A DNA stretch of 64,000 bases from an uncultured Anaerobutyricum sp. (lineage in GTDB: Bacteria; Bacillota; Clostridia; Lachnospirales; Lachnospiraceae), in the NCBI RefSeq assembly GCF_934307085.1, contig NZ_CAKRCF010000012.1, positions 1 to 64,000 on the forward strand. Reading direction: 5' to 3'. Below, piece after piece: positions 27,201 to 35,766 of this stretch; positions within the stretch are counted from its first letter, which is position 1; each line of letters opens with the position of its first letter. The position numbers and the translations under genes were made by a program. A model generated the notes under the pieces. That model saw only the letters and a list, made by a program, of their open reading frames with translations, was not told the DNA's origin and made no database searches.

Positions 27201-28670
27201 TTTAAGGGAAATAAGGAGCCAGATATTGACTTGAACTTTTCTGGAGAATACCAGTCAAAAGCACATAAATATGTTGAGGTTATTTTTGGAGAGGGAAAGG
27301 CATTCCGAGCTGGAACAATTGGTACACTGGCAGAAAAAACTGCTTATGGCTATGTGTATAAATATTTTCAGGAGAGAAATACTACAAAACGCCGCTGCGA
27401 GATGGAGAGAATTGCGGAAGGTTGTACAGGGGTAAAGCGTACAACAGGACAGCATCCAGGGGGAATTATCGTTGTTCCTCATGAACATGAAATTTATGAG
27501 TTCACAGCAATTCAGCATCCGGCAAATGATGTGAATACGGATATTATTACGACACACTTTGAGTACCATTCCATTGATCACAACTTGTTAAAACTTGATA
27601 TTCTCGGCCACGATGATCCGACCATGATTAGGAGACTTGAGGATTTGACGGGAATGAATGCAACGACAATTCCGTTAGATGATCCAGAAGTTATGTCACT
27701 TTTTCATGGTACAGATATTTTGGGAATTACCCCGAAAGACATTGGTGGTATTGAGATGGGTTCACTTGGTGTGCCAGAATTTGGTACAGAATTTGTTATG
27801 CAGATGTTAAAAGATACGAATCCGAAGTGCTTCTCTGACCTGGTGCGTATCTCTGGTCTGTCCCACGGTACTGATGTATGGCTTGGGAATGCACAGACTT
27901 TGATTGAAGAGGGTAAGGCAGAGATTTCCACGGCCATCTGTTGTCGAGATGATATTATGACTTATCTTATTAATATGGGACTTGATAAAGAACAGTCATT
28001 TACCATCATGGAATCCGTGCGTAAAGGAAAGGGATTAAAACCGGAGTGGGAAGAAGAAATGACTTCTCACGGAGTGCCAGACTGGTACATCTGGTCTTGT
28101 AAAAAGATTAAGTATATGTTCCCAAAAGCCCATGCTGCCGCTTATGTTATGATGGGGTGGCGTGTAGCCTGGTTTAAAGTACATAAGCCACTGGCTTATT
28201 ATGCAGCCTATTTTGGGATTCGTGCATCAGCATTTTCTTATGAAATTATGTGCAGGGGAAAGGAACGTTTAGACGCTGCACTTTCAGAACTTTTGCAGAC
28301 ACCGAAAGACCAGCAGACGAAAAAAGATCAGGATACGATTCGTGATGGAAGAATTGCACAGGAAATGTATGCGAGAGGATTTGAGTTTATGCCAATAGAT
28401 ATTTACAGGGCAAAAGCTAGAGAATGTCAGATTATTGATGGTAAGATCATGCCACCTCTTTCAAGTGTGGAAGGTCTTGGTGATAAAGCATGTGAGCAGG
28501 TAGAAGAGGCAGCAAAACATGGTCCGTTTACTTCTCTTGAAAACTTTAGAAACCAGGCAAAAGTCAGTAAGACAAATGTAGATAAGATGGTAGAACTGGG
28601 AATCCTTACTGGACTTCCAGAGACAGATCAGCTTACTTTTGACTTCTTTTTGGGGCAGGCACAAGTGTAA
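24219..28670 (+). CDS. polC: DNA polymerase III alpha subunit, PolC type
   Basis: The 1,483-residue replicative polymerase of low-GC Gram-positive bacteria. After an N-terminal region and an OB fold comes a PHP domain (ELHLHTVMSDLDS, about residue 365), which is split by a DnaQ-like 3'-5' proofreading exonuclease (FDLETTGFSPIHDAIIEIGA, about residues 450-615, with HHRAVDDARVTAEVF). A zinc site (ICPKCHYVDFD, DCPVCGTPL, about 940-975) and the polymerase palm with PDIDLNFSGE follow. The start has AAGGAGG. It is a single-gene unit, divergent from the small membrane protein. Confidence 0.96.
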   Translation: MLEGQTFVEVFPDYTVPKDLKYVLSNSVVSKVVMKQQKRELVIHLKSEHILSRKVLNKIAYEMKKELFGKTSVFILFDDTYELSSAYTLEKIAGEYWNSILYEMKKMGRVEYSLLLNSEWGFEGNIMTILLEDSFLAKDKSRMIKEYLEELFAHRFGKEIQVGFDFTDDAKQAFYQARNHKLDLEVGMVMSQIKQVETEKKGNGSEEGDKPKEEKKQRAYSGNFFEERARRQEFSQRRRSKDPDVIYGKDCDGEVVPLEEVIDEIGQIVVRGQILKMELREIRRERTIVSFHITDFTDTIVGKIFIANNQLPEFLDLFEKGKFYKVKGMPRMDTFEHELTLSSISGIKPIPDFTEKRMDKSLEKRVELHLHTVMSDLDSVVDIKKVINQAKEWGHPAMAITDHGVLQAFPIANHCITMDEPFKIIYGVEGYFVNDLKKLVTNDKGQSLMDDYVVFDLETTGFSPIHDAIIEIGAVKVSKGEIKDHYSVFVNPQRPIPMRITELTSIDDAMVADAKTIEEILPEFLEFCDGCSLVAHNAEFDVSFIEENAQRQGFQTDFTVIDTVQMARLLLTDLNRFKLNTVCKRLNIKQEHHHRAVDDARVTAEVFVRFVEMLEEQEVRTLAALNEMGAVSADLIRKAPSYHGIILVKNETGRVNLNRLVSASHLEYFNHRPRMPESLIQKYREGLIIGSACEAGELFQAVIRGKSEEELAELVRFYDYLEIQPIGNNMFMLESDKYEAQTIEDLQNYNRKIIELGERYHKPVVATCDVHFLNPEDEQYRRILMAGKGFKDADKQAPLYFRTTEEMLEEFAYLGEAKAKEVVITNTNKIADMIEKISPVHPDKCPPVIPKSDETLTKICYDKAHEIYGPDLPDIVEERLQRELNSIISNGFAVMYIIAQKLVWDSNDHGYLVGSRGSVGSSFVATMAGITEVNPLSAHYICPKCHYVDFDSDAVKPYSKKGMSGCDMPDRDCPVCGTPLQKEGHDIPFETFLGFKGNKEPDIDLNFSGEYQSKAHKYVEVIFGEGKAFRAGTIGTLAEKTAYGYVYKYFQERNTTKRRCEMERIAEGCTGVKRTTGQHPGGIIVVPHEHEIYEFTAIQHPANDVNTDIITTHFEYHSIDHNLLKLDILGHDDPTMIRRLEDLTGMNATTIPLDDPEVMSLFHGTDILGITPKDIGGIEMGSLGVPEFGTEFVMQMLKDTNPKCFSDLVRISGLSHGTDVWLGNAQTLIEEGKAEISTAICCRDDIMTYLINMGLDKEQSFTIMESVRKGKGLKPEWEEEMTSHGVPDWYIWSCKKIKYMFPKAHAAAYVMMGWRVAWFKVHKPLAYYAAYFGIRASAFSYEIMCRGKERLDAALSELLQTPKDQQTKKDQDTIRDGRIAQEMYARGFEFMPIDIYRAKARECQIIDGKIMPPLSSVEGLGDKACEQVEEAAKHGPFTSLENFRNQAKVSKTNVDKMVELGILTGLPETDQLTFDFFLGQAQV

Positions 28671-28712
28671 AAACTTTTTGAAAAGATATAGATATAAAAA
28701 GTGGTTGGTTTA

Positions 28713-28802
28713 CAGAGAATGTTTGAAAAATCATTCCTGCAATCTGCGTGTCCCCGATTCGCGGTATATTTTGCGGAAAGGATTTTTCAAATACACTCTA
28801 AA
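28713..28802. repeat. Short copy of the MITE-like palindromic element
   Basis: It starts AGAATGTTTGAAAAATCATT and ends GGATTTTTCAAATACACTCTA, complementary to each other. The interior shares CATTCCTGCAATCTGCG and GCGGTATATTTTGC with the longer copy at 23477-23642, but lacks about 75 bases of it. It lies just after polC. Confidence 0.75.
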
Positions 28803-28882
28803 GTATAAATGTTATTGCAAAAATCTAACTATGTAAAAAATGGTGTCAGTGTAAAAATACTGATATAGACAGGAGGAAAAAG

Positions 28883-29377
28883 ATGAGTTACATTAAAAAT
28901 GCGGATATTCAGGGAAATGCATGGGTAGCACCGGGAGCTTGTGTTGTCGGCAATGTTACGCTTGGAGATGAAAGCTCTGTATGGTATAATGCAGTAATTC
29001 GAGGAGATATGGCACCAATCGTTGTGGGCTGCGGTTCTAATGTACAGGATGGTACAGTTGTTCATGCAGACACAGGATTTCCATGCAAAATAGGCAATGG
29101 AACGACGATTGGGCATAACGCAATCATTCATGGCTGTACAATAGGACATAATACGGTTGTCGGAATGGGAGCTATTGTTATGAATGGGGCAGAAATTGGT
29201 TCAGACTGTATTATCGGAGCAGGAAGTCTTGTTACACAGGGGACGGTAATTCCTGATGGAATGCTTGCATTTGGTTCTCCGGCAAAGGTTATTCGTCCAC
29301 TCACAGAAGCAGAAAAAAAAGAGAATCAGACAAATGGTATCAGTTATATGCTAATGAAAAATGTACAAAAAGGTTGA
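28883..29377 (+). CDS. Gamma-class carbonic anhydrase-like protein
   Basis: A 164-residue left-handed beta-helix protein made of hexapeptide repeats, of the gamma-carbonic anhydrase / YrdA group. The metal-binding histidines appear in DGTVVHADTGFPC, IGHNAIIHGCTIGHNTVVG, and the conserved Arg in NAVIRGDMAPI. It would form a trimer with metal at the subunit interfaces and may hydrate carbon dioxide, though many YrdA-type members have no proven activity. AGGAGG lies upstream. It follows polC but is separated from it by a repeat. Confidence 0.88.
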   Translation: MSYIKNADIQGNAWVAPGACVVGNVTLGDESSVWYNAVIRGDMAPIVVGCGSNVQDGTVVHADTGFPCKIGNGTTIGHNAIIHGCTIGHNTVVGMGAIVMNGAEIGSDCIIGAGSLVTQGTVIPDGMLAFGSPAKVIRPLTEAEKKENQTNGISYMLMKNVQKG

Positions 29378-29383
29378 AAAAAC

Positions 29384-29413
29384 TTGAAATGTGACCAGAG
29401 GTTGATTTATAAT
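29384..29413 (+). promoter_or_regulatory. Promoter for the membrane-anchored protein gene
   Basis: TTGAAA (29384-29389), an 18-base spacer and TATAAT (29408-29413) lie about 80 bases before the start codon. Confidence 0.6.
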
Positions 29414-29491
29414 AAGGCGAGTATGGACTTTGAATGTTTTTTTAGAATATCAGAGTGTCATCTATAATCAGAAAGGAGAATATTTTTATTT

Positions 29492-30484
29492 ATGCCGGAT
29501 ACTACAAATGGAAAAAGATATAAAGGCTATGAGTTAGAGCAGACTTCTTCCCACCGCCGTAATCAGGACAGACCATGGTTTTGGAAAGTCTTAGGAATCA
29601 GCCTACTGCTCACCGTAATCATTCTTGCAGGTGCGGTTTTTGGACTGTTGCATAGAACACATAAGAATGCGAAACATATGGAGGAGATTAATTCCGCCAA
29701 TACGATAGATGCTTTATTAAAAAAACATGAAAATGTTACAATTACAGCATCATATTCTCATTTAGCAGAGGGCTCAGATTATACAACAACTCGCCAGGTC
29801 AGAAAGGACAAAAAGGGAAATTATTTCTCTTACTTTAAAAAAGAAGGTTCTGATGATGATTACAAAGAAGTTATCAGCAACAAAGAACTTTATCGGTATA
29901 ATGGAAAATATACACAGTACTTTGGCTTAGTTTCAAACGACTATGAAGAAGAATGTGTAAAAGATATTGAAGATGCAGTATTTCAGGGAGATACCAAAGA
30001 CAGTATACAGAATGAAAAAGAGCGTGATAATACAATTACCTTGCAGCTTACAACTACAGTACAAAGCGGCGATGATTATGACACAACATATGGTTTTGCT
30101 ACGGGTGATAAGATTGAAAAGACGATTATCATAGACAAGAAGACGCAGATTGTTACCTCCGTAGAAGAAAAATGTGGAGATGAGGTCTTTTACGGTTATA
30201 CTGTCGAGTTTGACGGAGAAAAGAAGATTCCACAGTTCTATAAAGATTTAAAGAAAGAGAAAGAAAAGAGAACCTGTACTGTTTACTCCAGTTATGACGG
30301 AGAAAAGAATAAGAAATATATTTTCAAGATTCCGATTGACCTTTACTTTACAGTACTTGACCATGATGGCTATAAAGTATATGAGAATAAGAGTGGAACA
30401 AAGGAATTTACTCATTATCAGATGGAAGTACAGAATCCAGATACGAATCTTTCTTTATATATTAAAGCAAGTTCAAACAACTAA
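29492..30484 (+). CDS. Membrane-anchored protein of unknown function
   Basis: A 330-residue protein that I do not recognise. A short charged cytoplasmic tail is followed by one membrane helix (about residues 31-53) and an outer domain of about 270 residues rich in Lys, Asp and Tyr. It has many alternating beta-strand-like stretches, such as NVTITASYSHLAEGSDYTTT and TITLQLTTTVQSGDDYDTT. This pattern recalls lipoproteins of the LolA/LppX fold, but no diagnostic motif is visible. AAAGGAG lies upstream, and it has its own promoter. It is probably a cell-surface protein on a single transcript. Confidence 0.72.
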   Translation: MPDTTNGKRYKGYELEQTSSHRRNQDRPWFWKVLGISLLLTVIILAGAVFGLLHRTHKNAKHMEEINSANTIDALLKKHENVTITASYSHLAEGSDYTTTRQVRKDKKGNYFSYFKKEGSDDDYKEVISNKELYRYNGKYTQYFGLVSNDYEEECVKDIEDAVFQGDTKDSIQNEKERDNTITLQLTTTVQSGDDYDTTYGFATGDKIEKTIIIDKKTQIVTSVEEKCGDEVFYGYTVEFDGEKKIPQFYKDLKKEKEKRTCTVYSSYDGEKNKKYIFKIPIDLYFTVLDHDGYKVYENKSGTKEFTHYQMEVQNPDTNLSLYIKASSNN

Positions 30485-30504
30485 AAACAGATAGCTTAGC
30501 TTAG

Positions 30505-30606
30505 GATAGTTTTTCAAATATATTCTATAGCGTGTTTGAAAAATGCTTTCAGCAAAAATGCCCGACAATTAGAAGGTGCAGATTGCTTTTTAGTTTTTCA
30601 AACAGG
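30505..30606. repeat. MITE-like palindromic element, third copy with rearranged ends
   Basis: GTTTTTCAAATATATTCTATAG faces GCGTGTTTGAAAAATGCTTTC head to head, and a further TTTTTCAAACAGG end lies at 30595-30607. The ends match the family at 23419-23642; the interior is short and not obviously shared. Confidence 0.65.
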
Positions 30607-30620
30607 TGATAAGCTGACAA

Positions 30621-30655
30621 AGACGCCGCAGAAAGAATTTTGCGGCGTTTTTTGT
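30621..30655 (+). terminator. Rho-independent terminator
   Basis: ACGCCGCA and TGCGGCGT form an eight-base-pair GC-rich stem followed by TTTTTT. It lies after the repeat, 140 bases beyond the stop of the membrane-anchored protein, and probably serves that gene. Confidence 0.8.
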
Positions 30656-30833
30656 AGGAAAATAATGTAATAGTGTTGGGAAGATAAAAGTTGTGCTGTC
30701 TTGAACAAGGATGTTAGAGAAAATAAGAAATTTGATACTGTCAATACGGATATAATTTATGGTGGGTTATAGATTATGCAAAAAATATATAAATTTACGA
30801 TATAGTTACAATAAATTGTTAAGAGGAAAAAAG

Positions 30834-32021
30834 ATGAAGACAAGAAGATTATTTTATGAAGATGTATATATTAAAGAATTTGAGGCAATTGTACTTTCCT
30901 GTGAGGAACGGGAAGGACGCTATTATACAATTTTAAATGAAACAGCTTTTTACCCGGAAGGTGGCGGACAGCCTGCAGATAAAGGAACGATTGAAAGTGA
31001 AAAAGTGATTGATGTACAGTATATCGATGGTGAACTGTACCACATTACCGAAAAGCCATTTGAAGAAGGAAGTCAGGTGGTTGGAAGAATTGACTGGGAC
31101 TGGCGTTTTGATCTTATGCAGCAGCATTCTGGAGAACATATCGTCAGTGGAATGATTCACGAGAAATACGGTTATGAGAATGTTGGATTTCATATGGGCG
31201 AGGAAGTGATTACTATTGATTTAAGTGGAATGTTAACATGGGAGCAGGCAATAAAAATTGAGAGAAAAGTAAATGCTTATATATGGATGAATCAGAAAGT
31301 AAACATTTTTTATCCCGACGAACGTCAGAGAAAGTTTATTCCTTATAGAAGTAAAAAAGAACTTACCGGAGAAATTCGGTTAGTAGAATTTCCGGGAGCA
31401 GACCTTTGTGCCTGCTGTGGACTGCATGTAACACATGCCAGTCAGATAGGATTGGTAAAGATTCTTTCCTGTAAAAAGTTCCGTGAAGGAGTCCGAATGG
31501 AGCTGCTTTCTGGCAAACGTGCTTTGGAGTATCTATCAGAGAGTACTGTACAAAATAGTAAGATAGCAGTCAATCTTTCTGTAAAAGAAAGTGAGACAGA
31601 AGGGGCAGTAAAGAGACTGCTTAAAGAAATCTATGACTTAAAGGGCCAACTTGCACAGGAAAAACAGAAGAACTTTATAGCAAAAGCTGTAGCTTGTACG
31701 GACAAAGGAAATGTTTTCCTGATTGAGAGTGCAATGGAAGCTGCAGAAGTACGGAAATGCACTGATGCTATTTTAGATACCTGTGGAGGGAGTGCAGCAT
31801 TTTTTGCAGGTGATGATGAGAATGGTTATAAGTACGCTGTTGGACAAAGAGATGGTGATGTCAGAGAACTTGTAAAAAAGTTAAATAGTGCGCTTAATGG
31901 CAGAGGTGGTGGAAAGCCATTTTTTGCCCAAGGTTCTGTAAAAACAGTGGAAAAAGAAATCAAAAGTTTCTTTAAAAAAGTATCAGAAGATTTGAAGAAA
32001 GATTTTATTTATATAGAATAA
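30834..32021 (+). CDS. Alanyl-tRNA editing protein, AlaX-L type
   Basis: A 395-residue free-standing homologue of the editing part of alanyl-tRNA synthetase; it would remove serine or glycine wrongly attached to tRNA-Ala. The zinc site is formed by H98-x3-H102 in MQQHSGEHIV and by C194-x3-H198 in CACCGLHV. The N-terminal strand region (AFYPEGGGQPADKG) is the AlaRS-type beta-barrel, and the C-terminus is a DHHA1 domain with GRGGGKPFFAQGS. The ATG at 30834 follows AGAGGAAAA; an upstream frame from 30759 runs through AT-rich leader. It is a monocistronic unit. Confidence 0.9.
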   Translation: MKTRRLFYEDVYIKEFEAIVLSCEEREGRYYTILNETAFYPEGGGQPADKGTIESEKVIDVQYIDGELYHITEKPFEEGSQVVGRIDWDWRFDLMQQHSGEHIVSGMIHEKYGYENVGFHMGEEVITIDLSGMLTWEQAIKIERKVNAYIWMNQKVNIFYPDERQRKFIPYRSKKELTGEIRLVEFPGADLCACCGLHVTHASQIGLVKILSCKKFREGVRMELLSGKRALEYLSESTVQNSKIAVNLSVKESETEGAVKRLLKEIYDLKGQLAQEKQKNFIAKAVACTDKGNVFLIESAMEAAEVRKCTDAILDTCGGSAAFFAGDDENGYKYAVGQRDGDVRELVKKLNSALNGRGGGKPFFAQGSVKTVEKEIKSFFKKVSEDLKKDFIYIE

Positions 32022-32048
32022 AAAAGGTGAACACGATTATAGGAATGC

Positions 32049-32066
32049 TTCTAGAATCTGTTTGAA
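32049..32066. repeat. Degraded end of the MITE-like family
   Basis: TTCTAGAATCTGTTTGAAAAG resembles the family end. The rest of this 316-base gap is AT-rich, and nothing else in it can be named with confidence. Confidence 0.4.
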
Positions 32067-32337
32067 AAGTTAAGTAGGGATTTTAGGTAATGCTTTGTTT
32101 GCTCTTTATCAATGTGTAAAAATTGAGAAAGAAGGTAAAAAGAAATATCTTTACAATTATTTTTAAATGGGCTATTATTTTCATGAAAATTACTTTGTAG
32201 AAAGTTTCTATTGAACGTATACTTTTGATATTAGTTCAGAGCAGATGTGTAAAGTGATTCTAACAGGATGAGTTTTTTTAACGCTTTGGTAAGAATATAG
32301 AAAGTAGATGCTCAATAAAACAGAAAGGAAGGATATT

Positions 32338-33438
32338 ATGATTAAAAATAAACTAAAAAGATTTGCGGCAGTTACTCTTGCAGGAATGATGGTCATAGGT
32401 GTGACAGCCTGCTCAACAAGCAAGAGTACGGCAAAGAAGAATACTGCACAGCCAGAACAGATAACTGAGGCGACAACGGAGAATAAACAAAATACAACAG
32501 CAGATTATGTGGCATCGGATGTAGTGTTGCCGGAAAACTTTGATAATATGATTTATCCAATAGAGGCCTTAATGGTTCAGAAGTTTTCAAGAGGTTATGA
32601 TTATTATACGGATAGTACCAGTGAGGAGGAATCAGATTCTTTCTGGTTTTCTATGGCAGTATTAACTTCATTAATGGAAACACAGTCTGCATATGGCGAT
32701 GGGACAGAGTCTGATTCTTTCTACTATTTAAAAGAGAATACATCTAATATGTATGCTTCTGCATTATATAATGAATATGGAAAGGGAAATATGGAATTTC
32801 CAGAAATTCCTGATGGAGATAAATATGTAACTTATGATGATAATAAAGAAGAATATGGTTTCTTAAAAGGAGATGTAGGAAGTCTTGTTCCATACATTAC
32901 AGACTGTACAAATGATGGAAAAGACTATATCATTACAGCGGAACTTCGTAATACAGAGACAGATGAAGTAAAGGGAACTTATGAGCTGAGTATAACAAAG
33001 ACCTCTTTTGATGGAGACGATAACTGCTTTAATTATTCAGTAACTTCTATCAAAGAAAAAGGAAGCAGCGGTGCTGCTTCATCTACAGAGGAGAATACAA
33101 CAGCTACAAGCGAAACATCAGAAAGCACAGATCAAAATAGTATAGAGACTACATCTGAGGAGAACACAACAGAAAGTGGTGCTACAGATAACACATCTTC
33201 TAACGGCAGTTCAGAAGGAATTTCTCAGGATGATGCTTTGCAGCAGGCTAAAGCTTATTATGGAAGTGATGCAGAATATTCCTACAAGAGTACAATAACT
33301 GTAGGGGATAAGGAATATTATGATTTTTCTGTAAAAGGTGATAATGTCAGCAGTACAGATGTATTGGTATCTTTAGATGGACAGGATGTCATCGGCGGAA
33401 CGATAAATGATGACGGAAGCTGGTCATTTGACCAATAA
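32338..33438 (+). CDS. Surface lipoprotein of unknown function
   Basis: A 366-residue exported lipoprotein. A lysine-rich start, a hydrophobic stretch and the lipobox VTAC (Cys at about residue 21) show lipid anchoring after signal peptidase II cleavage. A Thr/Ser/Glu/Gln linker (about residues 24-58) is followed by a globular region, a second Ser/Thr/Glu-rich linker (about 245-300), and a C-terminal domain of about 70 residues starting SQDDALQQAKAYYGSDAEY that looks PepSY-like. The ATG at 32338 has AAAGGAAGG upstream. The function cannot be told; the two low-complexity linkers suggest passage through the cell wall. Confidence 0.75.
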   Translation: MIKNKLKRFAAVTLAGMMVIGVTACSTSKSTAKKNTAQPEQITEATTENKQNTTADYVASDVVLPENFDNMIYPIEALMVQKFSRGYDYYTDSTSEEESDSFWFSMAVLTSLMETQSAYGDGTESDSFYYLKENTSNMYASALYNEYGKGNMEFPEIPDGDKYVTYDDNKEEYGFLKGDVGSLVPYITDCTNDGKDYIITAELRNTETDEVKGTYELSITKTSFDGDDNCFNYSVTSIKEKGSSGAASSTEENTTATSETSESTDQNSIETTSEENTTESGATDNTSSNGSSEGISQDDALQQAKAYYGSDAEYSYKSTITVGDKEYYDFSVKGDNVSSTDVLVSLDGQDVIGGTINDDGSWSFDQ

Positions 33439-33516
33439 AGGAATTTGGTTTGTGAGGATGTGAAAATAGACGGACCCACACCTTCTATAATATATAAAAA
33501 TGCTGCATTTCACGGC

Positions 33517-33544
33517 ATTCAAACTGCTCGTCCGCAGTTTGAAT
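33517..33544 (+). terminator. Hairpin after the lipoprotein gene
   Basis: ATTCAAACTGC and GCAGTTTGAAT form a perfect 11-base-pair stem with a six-base loop, followed by the short T-rich TTGTTC. It is a possible terminator, although the T tract is weak. Confidence 0.5.
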
Positions 33545-33612
33545 TTGTTCAAAGGCACATTTATAATTACACAGTACTGAATGACTATACCTAAAAAGAA
33601 AGAGAAAGAAAG

Positions 33613-34848
33613 ATGAAGAATCAAAACAACACCGTACAAAGTGGGGGAAAACAAAGCTTTCTACAGAAAAAGAATGTAGAGATTTCTTTTAAGAGATATG
33701 CCATTGATGCGATGGGAGCGATGGCTCTTGGATTATTTGCTTCCCTCTTAATTGGAACGATTATTAAGACATTGGCAGAGAATGTCGGTACGACTGGCAT
33801 GATGGCTACATTAGCAGCAATTACAGACACGAGCGAGCTTACTACAAAGGTTGCCGGACTTAGTATGTTAAACAGGTTCTGTTGGATTTTATGGCAGATT
33901 GGCAATTATGCAACGATGGTAACGGGTGTAGCAATGGCAGCAGCGATTGGCTATGCGTTAGATGCACCGCCATTAGTACTGTTTTCTTTATGTGCAGTAG
34001 GCCAGGCTACAAATACATTAGGAGGTTCTGGTGGACCGCTGGCTGTATTATTTGTAGCAATCATTGCATGCGAAGTAGGTAAACTTGTATCTAAAGAGAC
34101 AAAGATTGATATTTTAGTAACTCCGGCAGTGACGATTATTGTTGGTGTAGGCACCGCGATGGTGCTTGCTCCGATTTTCAAGATAATCTGTGATTCTTTG
34201 GGAACATTTATTGGATGGGCAACAAACTTACAGCCATTTTTCATGGGGATCATCATTTCTGTTGTTGTCGGTGTTGTTCTTACATTACCAATCAGTTCTG
34301 CAGCAATCTGTGCGGCGGTTGGCATTAGTGGTGGCGCAGTTCTTGCAGGGGTCTTAGATGGTAGTATTTCTATGGATGTATGGAATGGCCTTGCACTTGC
34401 AGGAGGAGCGGCAACAGTAGGATGTTGCTGTAATATGCTCGGATTTGCTGTGATTAGTTACCCGGATAATGGAGTAGGAGGTCTTGTAGCGCAGGGACTT
34501 GGAACATCTATGTTACAGGTGCCGAATCTGATGCGTAAACCCGTTTTATGGATTCCGCCAGTACTTACTTCAGCAATCTTAGGACCGGTTGCAACTTGCA
34601 TTTTTCAGCTTCGCAATAATGGAGCAGCGATTTCTTCCGGGATGGGAACAGCTGGTTTAGTAGGCCCGATTGGCATTATCACAGGCTGGTCCAATATGCC
34701 GAAGGGATACACTGTTGATGCTTTTGACTGGATTGGAATGATTTTAGTCTGCTTTATACTTCCTATTGTTTTAAGCTGGGCTATTGGAAAGTTCATGCGA
34801 AAAAAAGGATGGATTAAAGAAGGAGACTTGAAGGTAGATTTAGGATAA
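33613..34848 (+). CDS. EIIC-like membrane protein (PTS_EIIC_2 type)
   Basis: A 411-residue integral membrane protein with about ten hydrophobic helices and many small residues (for example GGSGGPLAVLFVAIIACEVGKL). It matches the PTS_EIIC_2 type of stand-alone proteins, which resemble the sugar-translocating part of the phosphotransferase system but lack IIA and IIB domains. No phosphoryl-acceptor domain or sugar enzyme is nearby, so its substrate and energy source are unknown. The reading frame begins MKNQNNTVQS after AAAGAAAGA, a weak ribosome-binding site. It converges on the ABC importer genes. Confidence 0.78.
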   Translation: MKNQNNTVQSGGKQSFLQKKNVEISFKRYAIDAMGAMALGLFASLLIGTIIKTLAENVGTTGMMATLAAITDTSELTTKVAGLSMLNRFCWILWQIGNYATMVTGVAMAAAIGYALDAPPLVLFSLCAVGQATNTLGGSGGPLAVLFVAIIACEVGKLVSKETKIDILVTPAVTIIVGVGTAMVLAPIFKIICDSLGTFIGWATNLQPFFMGIIISVVVGVVLTLPISSAAICAAVGISGGAVLAGVLDGSISMDVWNGLALAGGAATVGCCCNMLGFAVISYPDNGVGGLVAQGLGTSMLQVPNLMRKPVLWIPPVLTSAILGPVATCIFQLRNNGAAISSGMGTAGLVGPIGIITGWSNMPKGYTVDAFDWIGMILVCFILPIVLSWAIGKFMRKKGWIKEGDLKVDLG

Positions 34849-34980
34849 AGATTTCTGATTTGGGAGTCTGGATAGACGCTGTTGTGGATGTGTTTATGGC
34901 TAGATTGTCAGAAGTCAGCGATGCAATCCGATACATACTTCTCCATAGCGGCGTCTATTCAGAACGAAAAATCAGAAGTT
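34849..34980. terminator. Imperfect hairpin between convergent genes
   Basis: The arms 34849-34887 and 34943-34980 are largely complementary (shared elements TTCTGATTT, ATAGACGC). The apex contains AGATTGTCAGAAG and GCAATCCGA, which recall the outer repeats of the nested terminator family. It can serve both flanking genes; its right arm covers the last codons of the minus-strand permease. Confidence 0.6.
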
Positions 34981-35766
34981 ACTAAAATGTTTTTCTAATC
35001 GGTTGAGAATTCCATATAATAATGCTGCAATCAAGCAAAGCAGTACGATAGAGAGCATCACCCAATCCATTTTAAAGACCTGCGAGCCATATATGATAAG
35101 ATAGCCCAGACCTTCTTTTGCTGCAAGAAACTCTCCGATGACCACACCGATAAGACAAAGACCGATGTCAACTTTCAAGATACTTAAAATTGTTGGCAGG
35201 TTCATCGGCAGGATTACTTTTGTTAGGCAGTCTGTTCGATTACCGTGGAGTGTGCGGATAAGCTTCAATTTATCCGGATCAGTGGATATAAAGCTTGTAA
35301 ACAGATTTAGAATACTACCGAATATAGCAACGGATATTGCAGTTACAATAATGGTTTTCATGTTGTTACCAAGCCATACGATAAAGATAGGGGCCATTGC
35401 GGATTTTGGAAGGCTGTTTAAAATGACAAAATAAGGCTCTAAAATTTCACTTAGCGTATTGTTCCACCACAAAAGAATAGCAGTGAGAAGACTTATCGCA
35501 GCAACGAGAAAGAAACTTACAAAGGTTTCTAAAAGAGTGATTCCCAAGTGCTTTAGGAGCTGTCCGCTAAGAAGAAGTCCAAAGCCAGATGAGAGCATTC
35601 GTGAAGGACTGCTAAAGATAAAGGCATTGATTATTCCGGTGCGGGAAGTGATTTCCCAGAGAATAATAAAAAATATGAATAAAAAAAGCTGAAAGAACAG
35701 GACAAGCTGCCTATGCTGTCTTGTTCTTTTCATATATAGAAGTTGTTCCTTTGAGATTTTATTCAT
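34972..35766 (-). CDS. ABC importer permease, SsuC/TauC/ThiX type
   Basis: A 264-residue inner membrane subunit with about six helices. The EAA-type loop that contacts the ATPase reads LIRTLHGNRTDCLTKVILP. The overall pattern is that of permeases for sulfonates, taurine, nitrate or thiamine precursors. It overlaps the upstream ATPase gene by eight bases. The solute-binding protein normally encoded in such sets is absent on both sides, so either it lies elsewhere or the pair uses a shared one. The substrate is not predictable. Confidence 0.87.
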   Translation of the reverse strand: MNKISKEQLLYMKRTRQHRQLVLFFQLFLFIFFIILWEITSRTGIINAFIFSSPSRMLSSGFGLLLSGQLLKHLGITLLETFVSFFLVAAISLLTAILLWWNNTLSEILEPYFVILNSLPKSAMAPIFIVWLGNNMKTIIVTAISVAIFGSILNLFTSFISTDPDKLKLIRTLHGNRTDCLTKVILPMNLPTILSILKVDIGLCLIGVVIGEFLAAKEGLGYLIIYGSQVFKMDWVMLSIVLLCLIAALLYGILNRLEKHFSNF